Assembly (NCBI RefSeq): GCF_030817655.1
Contig: NZ_JAUSZM010000003.1
Span: 1,240,001 to 1,304,000, forward strand
From: Streptomyces sp. V4I2
Lineage (GTDB): Bacteria > Actinomycetota > Actinomycetes > Streptomycetales > Streptomycetaceae
DNA length: 64,000 nt
Direction: 5' to 3'
Positions 16,633 through 25,739 of this stretch are shown in pieces; within the stretch, counting starts at the first letter, position 1, and the number at the start of each line of letters is the position of its first letter. The notes beneath the pieces are model-generated. The model did not search any database and was not told the origin of the DNA. It saw nothing but the letters and a program-made list of their open reading frames with translations. Position numbers and translations under genes: made by a program.

Positions 16633-18588
16633 GGTTCCCGACAACAGGTGCAGCCGCAGGGCGAGTTGGATCTCCAGGGCACGCGCGGGGCTCTGCCAGT
16701 CGTCACCGAGGAGACGGCCGACGCGTTCCAGGCGCTGGGCGACCGTGTTCACGTGGACGTGCAGCTCGTCCTTCGTGCGAGCCGGGCTCATCCCGCAGGC
16801 GAAGTACGCGTCGAGAGTGCGCACCAGGTCAGTGCCGCGCCGTTCGTCGTAGGCCACGACCTGGCCGATGGTGCGGTCGACGAAGCCGGCGATGTCCCGG
16901 TCGCCGGCCAGCAGCAGCCCCAGGAAGCCGAAGTCCTCCGCGGCGGCCCCGTCGCCGGAGCGGCCGAGCAGCCGCAGGGCGTCGAGGCAGCGCCGTCCCT
17001 CCGCGTAGCCGACGGCCACGGCGTCCGGGTGGGCGGCGAGGTCCTCGACCGGGGCGGAGGCGCCGACCGTGACCGCCTCGTGCACGGCGGTACCGAGGTG
17101 ACGGGCGGTGCGGCGGGCCAGCTCCGTCGCGGTGTCCCCCGGTTCCAGGGGCAGCAGCAGGACGGTGCCGCCGTCGCGGGCGGCCGCCAGTCCGTGCCGG
17201 GTGGCGGCGAGGTGGGACGCCGCTGACCACAGGCGTCTGCGGGCGGCCGCTTCCTGGTCGGCGTCGGCCGCGGCGCCGACCAGGCGGGCGGCGAGTACGA
17301 CGTGGCCGGCGTCGAGGTCGGCGTGCAGCCGGGACGCGCGCTCGCGCAGCAGGCGCGGGTCACGGTCGCGGGCGTCGAGCAGGTCGTCCAACAGCTCACC
17401 GCGCACGCGTTGTTCCGCTTCCGCGGCGGAGCGCCGGGCGAGCAGCAGCAGCGAGGTGACCATGGCGGCGCGCTCCAGGGTGCGCTGGTCGACGGGGTCG
17501 AGCCCCGGGTGTCCGCGCAGCACGAGAGCGCCGAGGAGTTCGCCGCCGGCGGAGACGGCGGCGATCCAGTCGTCCGCGTGCCGCACCGCGTGTCCCTCGG
17601 CCCGGGACACCTCGAGGGCCTCGGCGGGTGCGGTGGCGGCCTCGGTGAACTCGACCGTGCCGTCGAGGACTTCGGAGACCGCGGCGGCCACGTCGTGGAC
17701 CCCGCCGCCGCGCAGCACGAGTTCGGCGAGCCGGTCGTGGACGTCGGAGGCACGCTCGATGACGCCGCTGCGGTCCTGGATGATCTCGTTGGCCCGCTCC
17801 AGGTCGGCGAGGGCCGAGCGGGTCTCGGTGAGGAGGTTCGCGGTGTCGATGGCGGCCGCGGCCAGCGCTGCGAAGGAGCCGAGCAGCGCGATCTGCTCCC
17901 GTTCGAAGACCCGGGCTCGCCGGTCCGCCGCGAAGAGGACCCCGATGACGTGGTGCCCCAGCATCAGGGGCACACCGAGGATGGCGACCAGGCCCTCGTC
18001 CCGCACGCCCGCGTCGATGGCGTGGGTGTGCTGGAAACGGTCGTCCTCGAAATAGTCGTCGGTGACGTACGGCCGGGCCGTCTGCGCGACCAGGCCGCCG
18101 AGGCCCTCCCCCATCCCGAGCCGCAGCTGCTGGAAGCGGGCCGCGACCGAGCCCTCGGTGACCCGCATGTAGGTGTCACCCCGCACCGGGTCGTTCAGGC
18201 TGAGGTAGGCGACGTCGGTGCCGAGCAGCGACCGGGCGCGTTGCACGATCGCCTGCAGCACCGCGTCCAGGTCGCGCAGCCCGGCCAGGTCGTGGGCGGT
18301 CTCGAAGAGCGCGGACAGTTCGGCCTCCCGCCGACGCCGCCCCTCCAGCTCCGAGCGCACCCGCAGCGCCAGCAGCTTGGCCTGCTCCAGCGCGCGGATC
18401 CACTCGGCCGGCCGCCCCTCGGCACGGGCGAGCAGCACCGGCTGCTCATAGGTGTCGGCGGACGCGCCGCGGGCGAGCAGCTCGAGGAACGGCGCCTCGG
18501 CGCCGGCTGCGGACGCTGCCGCGGCGGCGTCGGAACGCTCGGCGGACTGCACGTGATCGCGGGACATGTTCACAGGATTCACCATCAC
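16621..18588 (-). CDS. GAF-domain PucR/CdaR-family transcriptional regulator
   Basis: 655 aa. A short coiled region precedes a GAF sensor domain (about residues 100-260; GLGGLVAQTARPYVTDDYFE, then GVPLMLGHHVIGVLFAADR). A central CdaR GGDEF-like segment and a C-terminal PucR helix-turn-helix follow (TLDAYFACGMSPARTKDELH, then VHVNTVAQRLERV). GAF-PucR proteins in actinomycetes usually control small-molecule catabolic operons. GTG 18588 is used, but ATG 18585 and ATG 18567 are equally possible because no strong ribosome site is seen. It lies 56 bases from the hydroxybutyrate dehydrogenase stop and is probably its regulator and that of the MHS transporter. Confidence 0.9.
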   Translation of the reverse strand: MMVNPVNMSRDHVQSAERSDAAAAASAAGAEAPFLELLARGASADTYEQPVLLARAEGRPAEWIRALEQAKLLALRVRSELEGRRRREAELSALFETAHDLAGLRDLDAVLQAIVQRARSLLGTDVAYLSLNDPVRGDTYMRVTEGSVAARFQQLRLGMGEGLGGLVAQTARPYVTDDYFEDDRFQHTHAIDAGVRDEGLVAILGVPLMLGHHVIGVLFAADRRARVFEREQIALLGSFAALAAAAIDTANLLTETRSALADLERANEIIQDRSGVIERASDVHDRLAELVLRGGGVHDVAAAVSEVLDGTVEFTEAATAPAEALEVSRAEGHAVRHADDWIAAVSAGGELLGALVLRGHPGLDPVDQRTLERAAMVTSLLLLARRSAAEAEQRVRGELLDDLLDARDRDPRLLRERASRLHADLDAGHVVLAARLVGAAADADQEAAARRRLWSAASHLAATRHGLAAARDGGTVLLLPLEPGDTATELARRTARHLGTAVHEAVTVGASAPVEDLAAHPDAVAVGYAEGRRCLDALRLLGRSGDGAAAEDFGFLGLLLAGDRDIAGFVDRTIGQVVAYDERRGTDLVRTLDAYFACGMSPARTKDELHVHVNTVAQRLERVGRLLGDDWQSPARALEIQLALRLHLLSGTAHH

Positions 18589-18644
18589 CCGACCGGCCCG
18601 TCAGCCCTGTGGAAAACTTCGCGGGCGGCCGACGCCGCCCCCGC

Positions 18645-19454
18645 TCAGTGCGCGGTCCAGCCGCCGTCGAGGACGAGCGAGGTACCGGTCACGAACGACG
18701 CCTGCGGGCCGCACAGGTAGGCCACGGCCTCCGCGACCTCCTCGGGCTCGATCAGCCGTTTGACGGCACTGTCCTGCAGCAGCACCTCGGCGAGCACGCG
18801 TTCTTCGGGGATGCCGTGCGCTCGGGACTGGTCGGCGAGCTGCTGCTCGACCAGTGGGGTGCGCACATAGGCGGGGTTCACACAGTTCGAGGTGACGCCA
18901 TGGGGTGCGCCTTCGAGGGCGGCCGTCTTGGACAGCCCCTCCAGGCCGTGTTTGGCGGCCACATAGGCCGACTTGTAGGCCGAGGCGCGCAGACCGTGGA
19001 CGGAGGACACGTTGACGATACGGCCCCACCCCTGCCCGTACATGTGCGGCAGCGCGCCTCGGATCAGCCGGAACGGCGCCTCCAGCATCACGGTGAGCAC
19101 CGTGTGGAACACGTCGGGCGGGAACTCCTCGATGGGCCGCACGAGTTGCAGCCCGGCGTTGTTGACGAGGACGTCGGTGCCCGCGGCCGCGAGTTCGGCG
19201 GCGTCCAGGTCGGTGAGGTCGAGGACGTGCGGTTCGAGGGTGCCCGCGAGGCCCCGGGCCTGGTCGGCGAGCGTCTCGAGACCCGCCGCGTCCCGGTCGA
19301 CCGCCCGCACCTTGGCGCCGGCGGCCGCGAGCCGCAGCGCACAGGCACGGCCGATACCGCCGGCGGCACCGGTGACGAGGGCGGTGCGGCCGCCGAGGTC
19401 GAGCAGGGAGGCGGGAGCGCCGAGGGGGCCCGGGTGGGCACTGCTAGCGGTCAT
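18645..19454 (-). CDS. 3-hydroxybutyrate dehydrogenase (SDR family)
   Basis: 269 aa short-chain dehydrogenase converting 3-hydroxybutyrate and NAD+ to acetoacetate. Rossmann motif TGAAGGIG (residues 29-36), NNAG, and the catalytic S-13-Y-3-K set in VSSVHGLRASAYKSAYVAAK. The stretch VHGLRASAYKSAYVAAKHGL and the C-terminal FVTGTSLVLDGGWTAH are typical of BdhA. Cytosolic. Position next to GAF-PucR and an MHS symporter suggests a ketone-body or hydroxyacid utilisation set. Confidence 0.92.
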   Translation of the reverse strand: MTASSAHPGPLGAPASLLDLGGRTALVTGAAGGIGRACALRLAAAGAKVRAVDRDAAGLETLADQARGLAGTLEPHVLDLTDLDAAELAAAGTDVLVNNAGLQLVRPIEEFPPDVFHTVLTVMLEAPFRLIRGALPHMYGQGWGRIVNVSSVHGLRASAYKSAYVAAKHGLEGLSKTAALEGAPHGVTSNCVNPAYVRTPLVEQQLADQSRAHGIPEERVLAEVLLQDSAVKRLIEPEEVAEAVAYLCGPQASFVTGTSLVLDGGWTAH

Positions 19455-19508
19455 GTCCCGACCCTAGGCAGCAACCAAGCCCCGCCCCATGTGGTCACCA
19501 CCCACACT

Positions 19509-19988
19509 TCACTCGGAACTCGTGGGGTCGAACCATGTGGGTGCGTCCGACAGTGCCTGCTTGATCCGCTGGTGCGCGAAGTCGCTCAGCTCCGGCAGGG
19601 CGTCCACCGCGAACCACCCCACCTCCAGTGACTCGTCGTCGTTCACCCGAGCCTCACCGCCGAGGGCCCGACAGCGGAACGAGATGTCCATGTACTGGCA
19701 GATGTCGCCGTTCTCGTACGTGACGGGCTTCAGCGACTCGACGACGATCACCCGCTCCACCTCGCAGTGCACCCCCGTCTCCTCCTCGACCTCGCGCACG
19801 GCGCAGGCGGCGGGCTGCTCCCCCGGCTCCGGGATGCCGCCGATCAGTGCCCATTTGCGGGTGTCCGTACGGCGGTTGAGCAGCACTCTGCCCTCGTCGT
19901 CGAAGACGACGACGCTGACGCCGGGCAGCCACAGCAACTCGTGGCCGATGGAAGCCCGGAGCGTACGGATGAAGTCAGGAGTAGCCAT
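19509..19988 (-). CDS. Nudix hydrolase
   Basis: 159 aa. The complete Nudix box is present (GGIPEPGEQPAACAVREVEE followed by ETGV, about residues 50-73), giving the GX5EX7REUXEEXGU pattern for Mg-dependent cleavage of nucleoside diphosphate derivatives. The N-terminal GHELLWLPGVSVVVFDDEG resembles the MutT/NUDT family. Stand-alone gene in its orientation. Substrate not predictable. Confidence 0.92.
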   Translation of the reverse strand: MATPDFIRTLRASIGHELLWLPGVSVVVFDDEGRVLLNRRTDTRKWALIGGIPEPGEQPAACAVREVEEETGVHCEVERVIVVESLKPVTYENGDICQYMDISFRCRALGGEARVNDDESLEVGWFAVDALPELSDFAHQRIKQALSDAPTWFDPTSSE

Positions 19989-20056
19989 GGCCCCGACCCT
20001 AACGGGCGGGTTCCGTTACCCCGGCGTTCTTGACCGGGCGTCCGACGGGCGTACGG

Positions 20057-21670
20057 CTACACGCCACCGGCGCGCCGCCCGCGCACTCCGGCACCGATCG
20101 CCCAGCCGAGTCCGCCGGCCGCGATCAGGACCAGGGCGATCTCGGGCAGGATCCCCAGCTGCGTGGCGGGGGTCTGCGAGGACCGCAGCGGCACCTTCTG
20201 GACCAGCGAGTCGGCGACGAACATGCCGGTCTTCTGTGTGATCCTCCCGTCCGGCATGATGATCGCGCTGACGCCGCTGGTCACCGGAACGGTGACGGTC
20301 CGGCTGTGCTCGACGGCGCGGACCCGGGACATGGCGAGCTGCTGGTAGGTCATCTCGCTGCGGTCGAAGGTCGCGTTGTTGCTGGGCACGGAGATCATCT
20401 GCGCGCCGTCGGTGACCTCGGAGCGCACGGCCCAGTCGAAGGCGGCCTCGTAGCAGGTGACCAGGCCGACCTTGGCGCCGTCCATGTCGAAGACGCCCGG
20501 CTTGCTGCCCCGGCTGAAGTCCTGGCTGACCATGGAGGTCCAGTTGTCGTTGATCGCGCCGATGAGCGAGCGCAGCGGGAGGTACTCGCCGAAGGGCTGG
20601 ATCTGCCGCTTGTCGTAGGTGTCGACGGGTCCCTTGACCGGGTCCCAGAGGATCTGCTCGTTGTAGAGCTTGCCGTCCCGCTCGACGACACCGCCGACGG
20701 AGATCGGCACACCGATCGCCTTGACCGCCTCGTCGATGACGGCGCGCGCGTCGGCGTTGGCGAACGGATCGATGTCGGAGGAGTTCTCCGGCCACAGGAC
20801 GAAGTCGGGCTTGGCGACCTTGCCCGCCTTGACCTCGGCGGCCAGCCGTTCGGTCTCGCGCGCGTGGTAGTCCAGCACGGCCCGCCGCTGGGCGTTGAAC
20901 TCCAGTCCGGCACGGGGCACGTTGCCCTGGATGACCGCGACGGTCACGGTGCCGTCCTCGGCCTTGTCGCTCACCAGCGGCCGGGCGGCCACCGCGCCCA
21001 CCACGGGTACGGCCACACTCAGCAGGGCGACGGCCGCCGCCGACCGCCGGACCACGCGCGTGCGCCGCCCTTCGACGGCCAGGCGTACGACCTCGTAGAG
21101 GCCGAAGCCGCACAGGACGACCGCGAAGCCGAGCACCGGAGTGCCGCCCACCGCGGCGAGCGGCAGGAACACGCCGTCCGCCTGGCCGAACGCGACCTTG
21201 CCCCAGGGGAAGCCGTTGAAGGGCACACGCGCGCGTGCCGCCTCGCCGGCGACCCAGATCGCGGCCGCCCAGACGGGCGAGCCCGGGAGTCTGGACACCG
21301 CGGCGACGCCCGCGCCGACCAGCGCGACGAAGATCGCCTCGATCACGACCAGCGCGATCCAGGGCCCGGGGCCGACCTCCACGCCGGTCCACACCAGCAG
21401 CGGCAGCAGGAAGCCCAGGCCGAAGAGGTAGCCGAGACCGAGGCCCGCCTTCCAGCCACGGCCGCGCAGCACCCAGCCGAAGACGGCGAAGGCGGGCAGG
21501 GCCAGCCACCACAGGGTGCGCGGCGGGAAACTGACGTAGAGCAGCACTCCGGAGAGCGCGGCTGCGGCGGCCGGGGCGAGACGACGCAGGAGCCGCGCCC
21601 CGCGTGCTGCGGGCGCGGTCGGGGGCTGCACCTGGTCCGACTCGTCCACGGAAGTTGCGGTGACGGTCAC
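20057..21670 (-). CDS. lnt: Apolipoprotein N-acyltransferase
   Basis: 537 aa inner-membrane enzyme that N-acylates lipoproteins. About six N-terminal membrane helices (residues 30-215), a periplasm-facing nitrilase-like domain (about 230-490) and a C-terminal helix. The catalytic triad is visible: Glu in LWPENSSDIDP, Lys in YDKRQIQPFGEYLP, Cys in GLVTCYEAAFDW. The GTG at 21670 is used, with no clear ribosome site. Streptomycetes often carry more than one Lnt homologue, so this may not be the only one. Confidence 0.94.
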   Translation of the reverse strand: MTVTATSVDESDQVQPPTAPAARGARLLRRLAPAAAAALSGVLLYVSFPPRTLWWLALPAFAVFGWVLRGRGWKAGLGLGYLFGLGFLLPLLVWTGVEVGPGPWIALVVIEAIFVALVGAGVAAVSRLPGSPVWAAAIWVAGEAARARVPFNGFPWGKVAFGQADGVFLPLAAVGGTPVLGFAVVLCGFGLYEVVRLAVEGRRTRVVRRSAAAVALLSVAVPVVGAVAARPLVSDKAEDGTVTVAVIQGNVPRAGLEFNAQRRAVLDYHARETERLAAEVKAGKVAKPDFVLWPENSSDIDPFANADARAVIDEAVKAIGVPISVGGVVERDGKLYNEQILWDPVKGPVDTYDKRQIQPFGEYLPLRSLIGAINDNWTSMVSQDFSRGSKPGVFDMDGAKVGLVTCYEAAFDWAVRSEVTDGAQMISVPSNNATFDRSEMTYQQLAMSRVRAVEHSRTVTVPVTSGVSAIIMPDGRITQKTGMFVADSLVQKVPLRSSQTPATQLGILPEIALVLIAAGGLGWAIGAGVRGRRAGGV

Positions 21671-21914
21671 CTGGGGAGTGTACGGCGGGTGACCTCGGCA
21701 CCGACAGCACGGTCCGTCCGGTCACAGAGGATGCATTCCCGCACATCGGACGCATCGTTCCTGTGCAACTCGGTCCAACTCGTCCACAAACCGCTCATCA
21801 GCCGTTACGGTGTGCCGGAGTCTTTGGTCGTACGGGCCGGTAACGCCCGCGGCGGCCAGGACCGTCACAGGTCGGGGGCGACCGGGTTCGGGGGGCGGGG
21901 TGGGTTCCACGGGG

Positions 21915-22982
21915 ATGACGGCTGTGGCCGGACCGGATGAGGACGGCGACAGACGAAACCTTTCTGACGCGATGGGGGTCGTGGTGCTGGCGGCCTGCGC
22001 CGTCTGGTCCCTGGTCACGGCGGCCGCGCACGACGGCCGTCCCGAGGGCGTCCTGCTCGCGGTCCTGGCCGTGGCGGCCGGTTACGCCGCGGGGCGGATC
22101 TGCGGATCGCTCCTGCCGGTCGCGGCGCCCTGCGCCGGTGCCCTGGCCGGGCTCGGCCTCACGGTGGGTCGGCCGCACCTCTCCGCCGGTCCGGAGATCG
22201 TGGCGCCGCTGGGGCAGGAGGGCGCCACCGCCGCCCTGCTGACCCTGGCCGCCGGCGCCGCGTGCTGCGCCGCCTGGTCCGCCACAGCGCCCGCCCTCCG
22301 GCTCGCCCTGCGGGCCCTGGCCGCCGGAACCGCGGTGACCGCGGCCGTTCTCGGTTCGGTCGCCGGGTTCCTCGCCTGCACCGCGGTGCTGCTGTGCTCG
22401 CTCGCCGCGGGCCGGATGCGCCGCCGCGGCCTCGGCCTCGCGGGACTTGCCCTGTCCGCGGCCCTTATGACGGGGCTGACCTGGGCGGTCGCCGGGAACG
22501 CGATGCCGGACGGGCTGGAGGTGTCCCTGGAGGGACAGCTGACCCAGCACCGGCTCGGACTGTGGCACGACGCGCTGCACATGGCACACCAGGAGGCGGG
22601 GCTGGGCGTCGGCCCGGGACGGTTCGGGGAGCTGAGCCAGACGGCGACCCAGACACTGCTGTCCGACGGCAAGCCCCACTCGGCGCCGCTCCAGCAGGCG
22701 GCCGAACAGGGAATCGTCGGCGTGGTCCTGCTGGCGACGGTCTTCTGCTGGGTCTTGTACGCGCTGTGGCGGACCCGGCAGCCGACACCGGTCGCGCTGA
22801 CCGCGGGCGCGGCCCTGACGGCGTTGGCGGCGATCGCTTGTGTCGGCAACGCGCTGAGCTTCACCACCGTGTCGGCGGGCGCGGGGCTGCTGGCCGGACT
22901 GGCCACGGCACGCCCCTTCGCGCAGGAGCCGCCGGGGCACGAGAAGGACGTACGTCCACGTGGTGACCGGCTGACCTCGTGA
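21915..22982 (+). CDS. O-antigen-ligase-like polytopic membrane protein
   Basis: 355 aa with about 10 hydrophobic segments. A region near residues 205-245 (LWHDALHMAHQEAGLGVGPG, followed by RFGELSQ) matches the conserved GhGhG.F signature of O-antigen ligase/Wzy-type enzymes. The charged C-terminus is short. ATG at 21915 is preferred; the open frame extends upstream. Role probably in a cell-surface glycan or lipid-linked process, but no neighbouring polysaccharide cluster is seen. Confidence 0.7.
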   Translation: MTAVAGPDEDGDRRNLSDAMGVVVLAACAVWSLVTAAAHDGRPEGVLLAVLAVAAGYAAGRICGSLLPVAAPCAGALAGLGLTVGRPHLSAGPEIVAPLGQEGATAALLTLAAGAACCAAWSATAPALRLALRALAAGTAVTAAVLGSVAGFLACTAVLLCSLAAGRMRRRGLGLAGLALSAALMTGLTWAVAGNAMPDGLEVSLEGQLTQHRLGLWHDALHMAHQEAGLGVGPGRFGELSQTATQTLLSDGKPHSAPLQQAAEQGIVGVVLLATVFCWVLYALWRTRQPTPVALTAGAALTALAAIACVGNALSFTTVSAGAGLLAGLATARPFAQEPPGHEKDVRPRGDRLTS

Positions 22983-23020
22983 GCCTCGGCGGCGTCAGCG
23001 GTCTGCTCGACCGGACGGCC

Positions 23021-23566
23021 TCAGGGCCTGGCGCCGGCGGTGCCCGACCTCAGCCGGTCACGGATGACTCGTACGGCCGCCTCCGCGTCGTCCACGGTGA
23101 TGGTGAACGTGTGGCCGTCCCACAGCTGCAGGACCACGCCCTCGCCGCGTCGTACGACGACCGCGGTGCCCTTCTCGGGGCGCCAGCGGTAACCCCAGCC
23201 GCCCCAGTGCCGCGGGGTGACGAGCGGTTCGAACTCGGCGCCCGCGACGTGTGCCAGGGGGATGCGGCGGCGCGGCACGCCCATGTGGCCGCAGCGCACC
23301 TCCAGGGACTCCTTGTCGACCTTGAGGGCGACGTGCACGAACGCGAGGGTGCCGAAGAGGACCAGCAGTCCGGCCGCGATGCAGCCGACGACGGACATGA
23401 CGAGCGGGGCGATGCCGGACGTCCACGCCGAGTCGACGGCCAGCTCGATGCCGAGCGCCAGGCAGGCGGCTCCGGCGAGCGCCAGCAGCCACTGGATCCG
23501 GTTGGAGGCCCGTCCGGTCCAGACGTCGGGGTGCGGAGTGTTCTCGCCGCGGGGGTGGTCCCTCAT
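23021..23566 (-). CDS. Conserved membrane protein with PH-like domain
   Basis: 181 aa. Two membrane helices (about residues 25-78: LLALAGAACLALGIELAV; IAAGLLVLFGTLAFVHVALK) are followed by a beta-rich domain (VDKESLEVRCGHMGVPRRRI, HVAGAEFEPLV, WGYRWRPEKGTAVVVRRGEG). This is the layout of bacterial PH-like membrane proteins common in actinomycetes. Function unknown. Convergent with the preceding gene, 38 bases apart. Confidence 0.75.
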   Translation of the reverse strand: MRDHPRGENTPHPDVWTGRASNRIQWLLALAGAACLALGIELAVDSAWTSGIAPLVMSVVGCIAAGLLVLFGTLAFVHVALKVDKESLEVRCGHMGVPRRRIPLAHVAGAEFEPLVTPRHWGGWGYRWRPEKGTAVVVRRGEGVVLQLWDGHTFTITVDDAEAAVRVIRDRLRSGTAGARP

Positions 23567-23713
23567 GCGTACGAGACTACTCAGAATTCGCTGCGCGGGT
23601 AGCGCGTCGCGGAGAGTGACTGCTCCGGGTGGGGCAACGGAGGCCGGACGTCCGCTTTTGTCCGCCCCGGCGTACGCGCCGCATACGGAGGACGTCAGAG
23701 GACGTCTGCGTGG

Positions 23714-24499
23714 TTACCGCGCGGGGCTGACCGTCGCGAGGAGCCGGCCCTCCTCGTAGGCCAGCGCGGGCTCGGGCAGGCTCCCCTCGCGTCCGCTCAG
23801 CAGCACCGTCAGGGTTCCGTCGGCCACCGCCCGGGGGGCGGGCTGCTCGCCGAGCCGGCGCAGCGCCTGGGCGGCGACCGCTCCCGCGGAGCCGTGCAGG
23901 ACGAGCGGCGGGAAGCCGGGGCGCTGCACCGCGGCGCGGATGCGCTCCGAGACCAGCTCGTAATGGGTGCAACCCAGGACGACGGTCGTTACCTCGTCCG
24001 GGGTCAGGGCCGCGGCAGCGGCGACGGCGGCCTCGATGGCCGCCTCGTCGGCGTGCTCGACGGCCTCGGCAAGACCGTGACAGGGCACCTCGGTGACCGC
24101 CACGCCGTCGGCGAAGTCCTCGATGAGGCCGCGCTGGTAAGGGCTGCCCGTCGTGGCGGGCGTCGCCCAGATCGCAAAGGGGCCGCCGCCGGCCGCGGCC
24201 GGCTTGATCGCGGGGACCGTGCCGATGACCGGGATGCCGGGTTCGAGGCGGGCGCGCAGGGTCGGCAGCGCGTGCACGGTGGCGGTGTTGCAGCCGATGA
24301 TCAGGGCGTCGGGCCGGTGCGCGGCGGCGGCCTCGGCGACGGCGACGGCACGCCGGGTGAGGTCCTGAGGGGTCCTGGGGCCCCAGGGCATGCCGTCGGG
24401 GTCCAAAGAGAGGACGAGATCTGCGTCGGGTCGCAGACGCCGTACCGCGGCGGTGGCCGCCAGCAGCCCGATCCCGGAGTCCATGAGCGCGATCTTCAC
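23714..24499 (-). CDS. Glutamate racemase-like (Asp/Glu racemase family) protein
   Basis: 261 aa. Both catalytic cysteines of glutamate racemases are present, in IIGCNTATVHALPTL (about residues 82-96) and VLGCTHYELVSERI (about 190-203), and the N-terminus MKIALMDSGIGLLAATAAVR keeps the DSG motif but lacks the usual second glycine pair of DSGVGGL. It would interconvert L- and D-glutamate or a related acid. Streptomycetes normally have a canonical murI elsewhere, so this is probably an accessory paralogue with a different role. Confidence 0.8.
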   Translation of the reverse strand: MKIALMDSGIGLLAATAAVRRLRPDADLVLSLDPDGMPWGPRTPQDLTRRAVAVAEAAAAHRPDALIIGCNTATVHALPTLRARLEPGIPVIGTVPAIKPAAAGGGPFAIWATPATTGSPYQRGLIEDFADGVAVTEVPCHGLAEAVEHADEAAIEAAVAAAAALTPDEVTTVVLGCTHYELVSERIRAAVQRPGFPPLVLHGSAGAVAAQALRRLGEQPAPRAVADGTLTVLLSGREGSLPEPALAYEEGRLLATVSPAR

Positions 24500-24556
24500 C
24501 CCGCCACGATAGACGATGCGCCCTTACGGGCCGGGCCCGTGGGGCAGACTGCGCCT

Positions 24557-25735
24557 GTGAGCGCCATCGTGTGGACTGCCGCCGGATCACTCGCCGCCTG
24601 GCTGTGGCTGCTGCTCTGCCAGGGCTTCTTCTGGCGCACGGACGTCAGACTGCCGCCCAGGACCGACCCTGAGGACTGGCCGCCGGTCTGTGTGGTCGTA
24701 CCGGCGCGCGACGAGGCCGAGGTGCTGCCGGCGAGTCTGCCGTCGCTGCTCCTCCAGGACTATCCGGGGCGGGCGGAGGTCTTCCTCGTGGACGACGGCA
24801 GTTCGGACGGCACCGGGGAGATGGCGCACGAACTGGCACGGCGCCACGGAGGGCTGCCGCTGACCGTGACCTCGCCCGGCGAGCCGCCCGCGGGCTGGAC
24901 CGGCAAGCTCTGGGCGGTGCGCCACGGCATCGGCCTGGCACGCGCGCGTGCCCCCGAGTACCTGCTGCTGACGGACGCCGACATCGCCCACGCCCCGGAC
25001 AGCCTTCGGCAGTTGGTCGCGGCGGCCCGCACCGGGGGCTTCGACCTCGTCTCCCAGATGGCCCGGCTGCGGGTGGCGAGCCTGTGGGAACGCCTTGTGG
25101 TGCCGGCCTTCGTCTACTTCTTCGCGCAGTTGTACCCGTTCCGCCGGATCGGCGTCCGTGGGGCACGGACGGCGGCCGCGGCGGGCGGCTGTGTGCTGCT
25201 GCGCACCGAGGCGGCCGAACGGGCGCGGATCCCGGACGCCATCCGGCAGGCCGTCATCGACGACGTGGCACTCGCACGGGCCGTCAAGGGCGGCGGCGGA
25301 CACATCTGGCTGGGGCTGGCGGAACGAGTGGACAGTGTGCGCCCCTACCCGCGGCTGCACGACCTGTGGCGCATGGTGTCGCGCAGCGCGTACGCGCAGT
25401 TGCGGCACAACCCTCTGCTGCTGACCGGAACGGTGGCCGGGCTGGTGCTGGTGTATCTCGTGCCGCCCGTGGCCCTGGTCGCGGGTCTGGCGACGGGACG
25501 TACGGCGGCCGTGGTCCTCGGTGGCCTCGCGTGGCTGGTGATGACGGGGACGTACGTCCCGATGCTCCGCTACTACGGTCAGCCGCTGTGGCTCGCTCCC
25601 CTGCTGCCGTTCACCGCGTTTCTCTACCTCCTCATGACGGTCGACTCGGCGGTGCAGCACTACAGGGGACGCGGTGCGGCGTGGAAGGGCCGTACCTACG
25701 CGCGGCCGGACGCCGTGGTGGGCGACGAGACCTGA
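24557..25735 (+). CDS. Family 2 glycosyltransferase, HpnB-like
   Basis: 392 aa membrane-associated glycosyltransferase. N-terminal helix (residues 1-25), GT2 fold with CVVVPARDEAEVLPASLPSL, FLVDDGSSDGT, LLLTDADIAHAPDSLR and the acceptor-side motif VIDDVALARAVKGGGG, then three C-terminal helices. This layout and sequence recall the hopanoid-cluster glycosyltransferase HpnB, though no hopanoid genes are nearby. GTG at 24557 chosen since it begins the N-terminal helix; the frame is open further upstream within the divergent gene. Confidence 0.85.
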   Translation: MSAIVWTAAGSLAAWLWLLLCQGFFWRTDVRLPPRTDPEDWPPVCVVVPARDEAEVLPASLPSLLLQDYPGRAEVFLVDDGSSDGTGEMAHELARRHGGLPLTVTSPGEPPAGWTGKLWAVRHGIGLARARAPEYLLLTDADIAHAPDSLRQLVAAARTGGFDLVSQMARLRVASLWERLVVPAFVYFFAQLYPFRRIGVRGARTAAAAGGCVLLRTEAAERARIPDAIRQAVIDDVALARAVKGGGGHIWLGLAERVDSVRPYPRLHDLWRMVSRSAYAQLRHNPLLLTGTVAGLVLVYLVPPVALVAGLATGRTAAVVLGGLAWLVMTGTYVPMLRYYGQPLWLAPLLPFTAFLYLLMTVDSAVQHYRGRGAAWKGRTYARPDAVVGDET

Positions 25736-25739
25736 GCGG

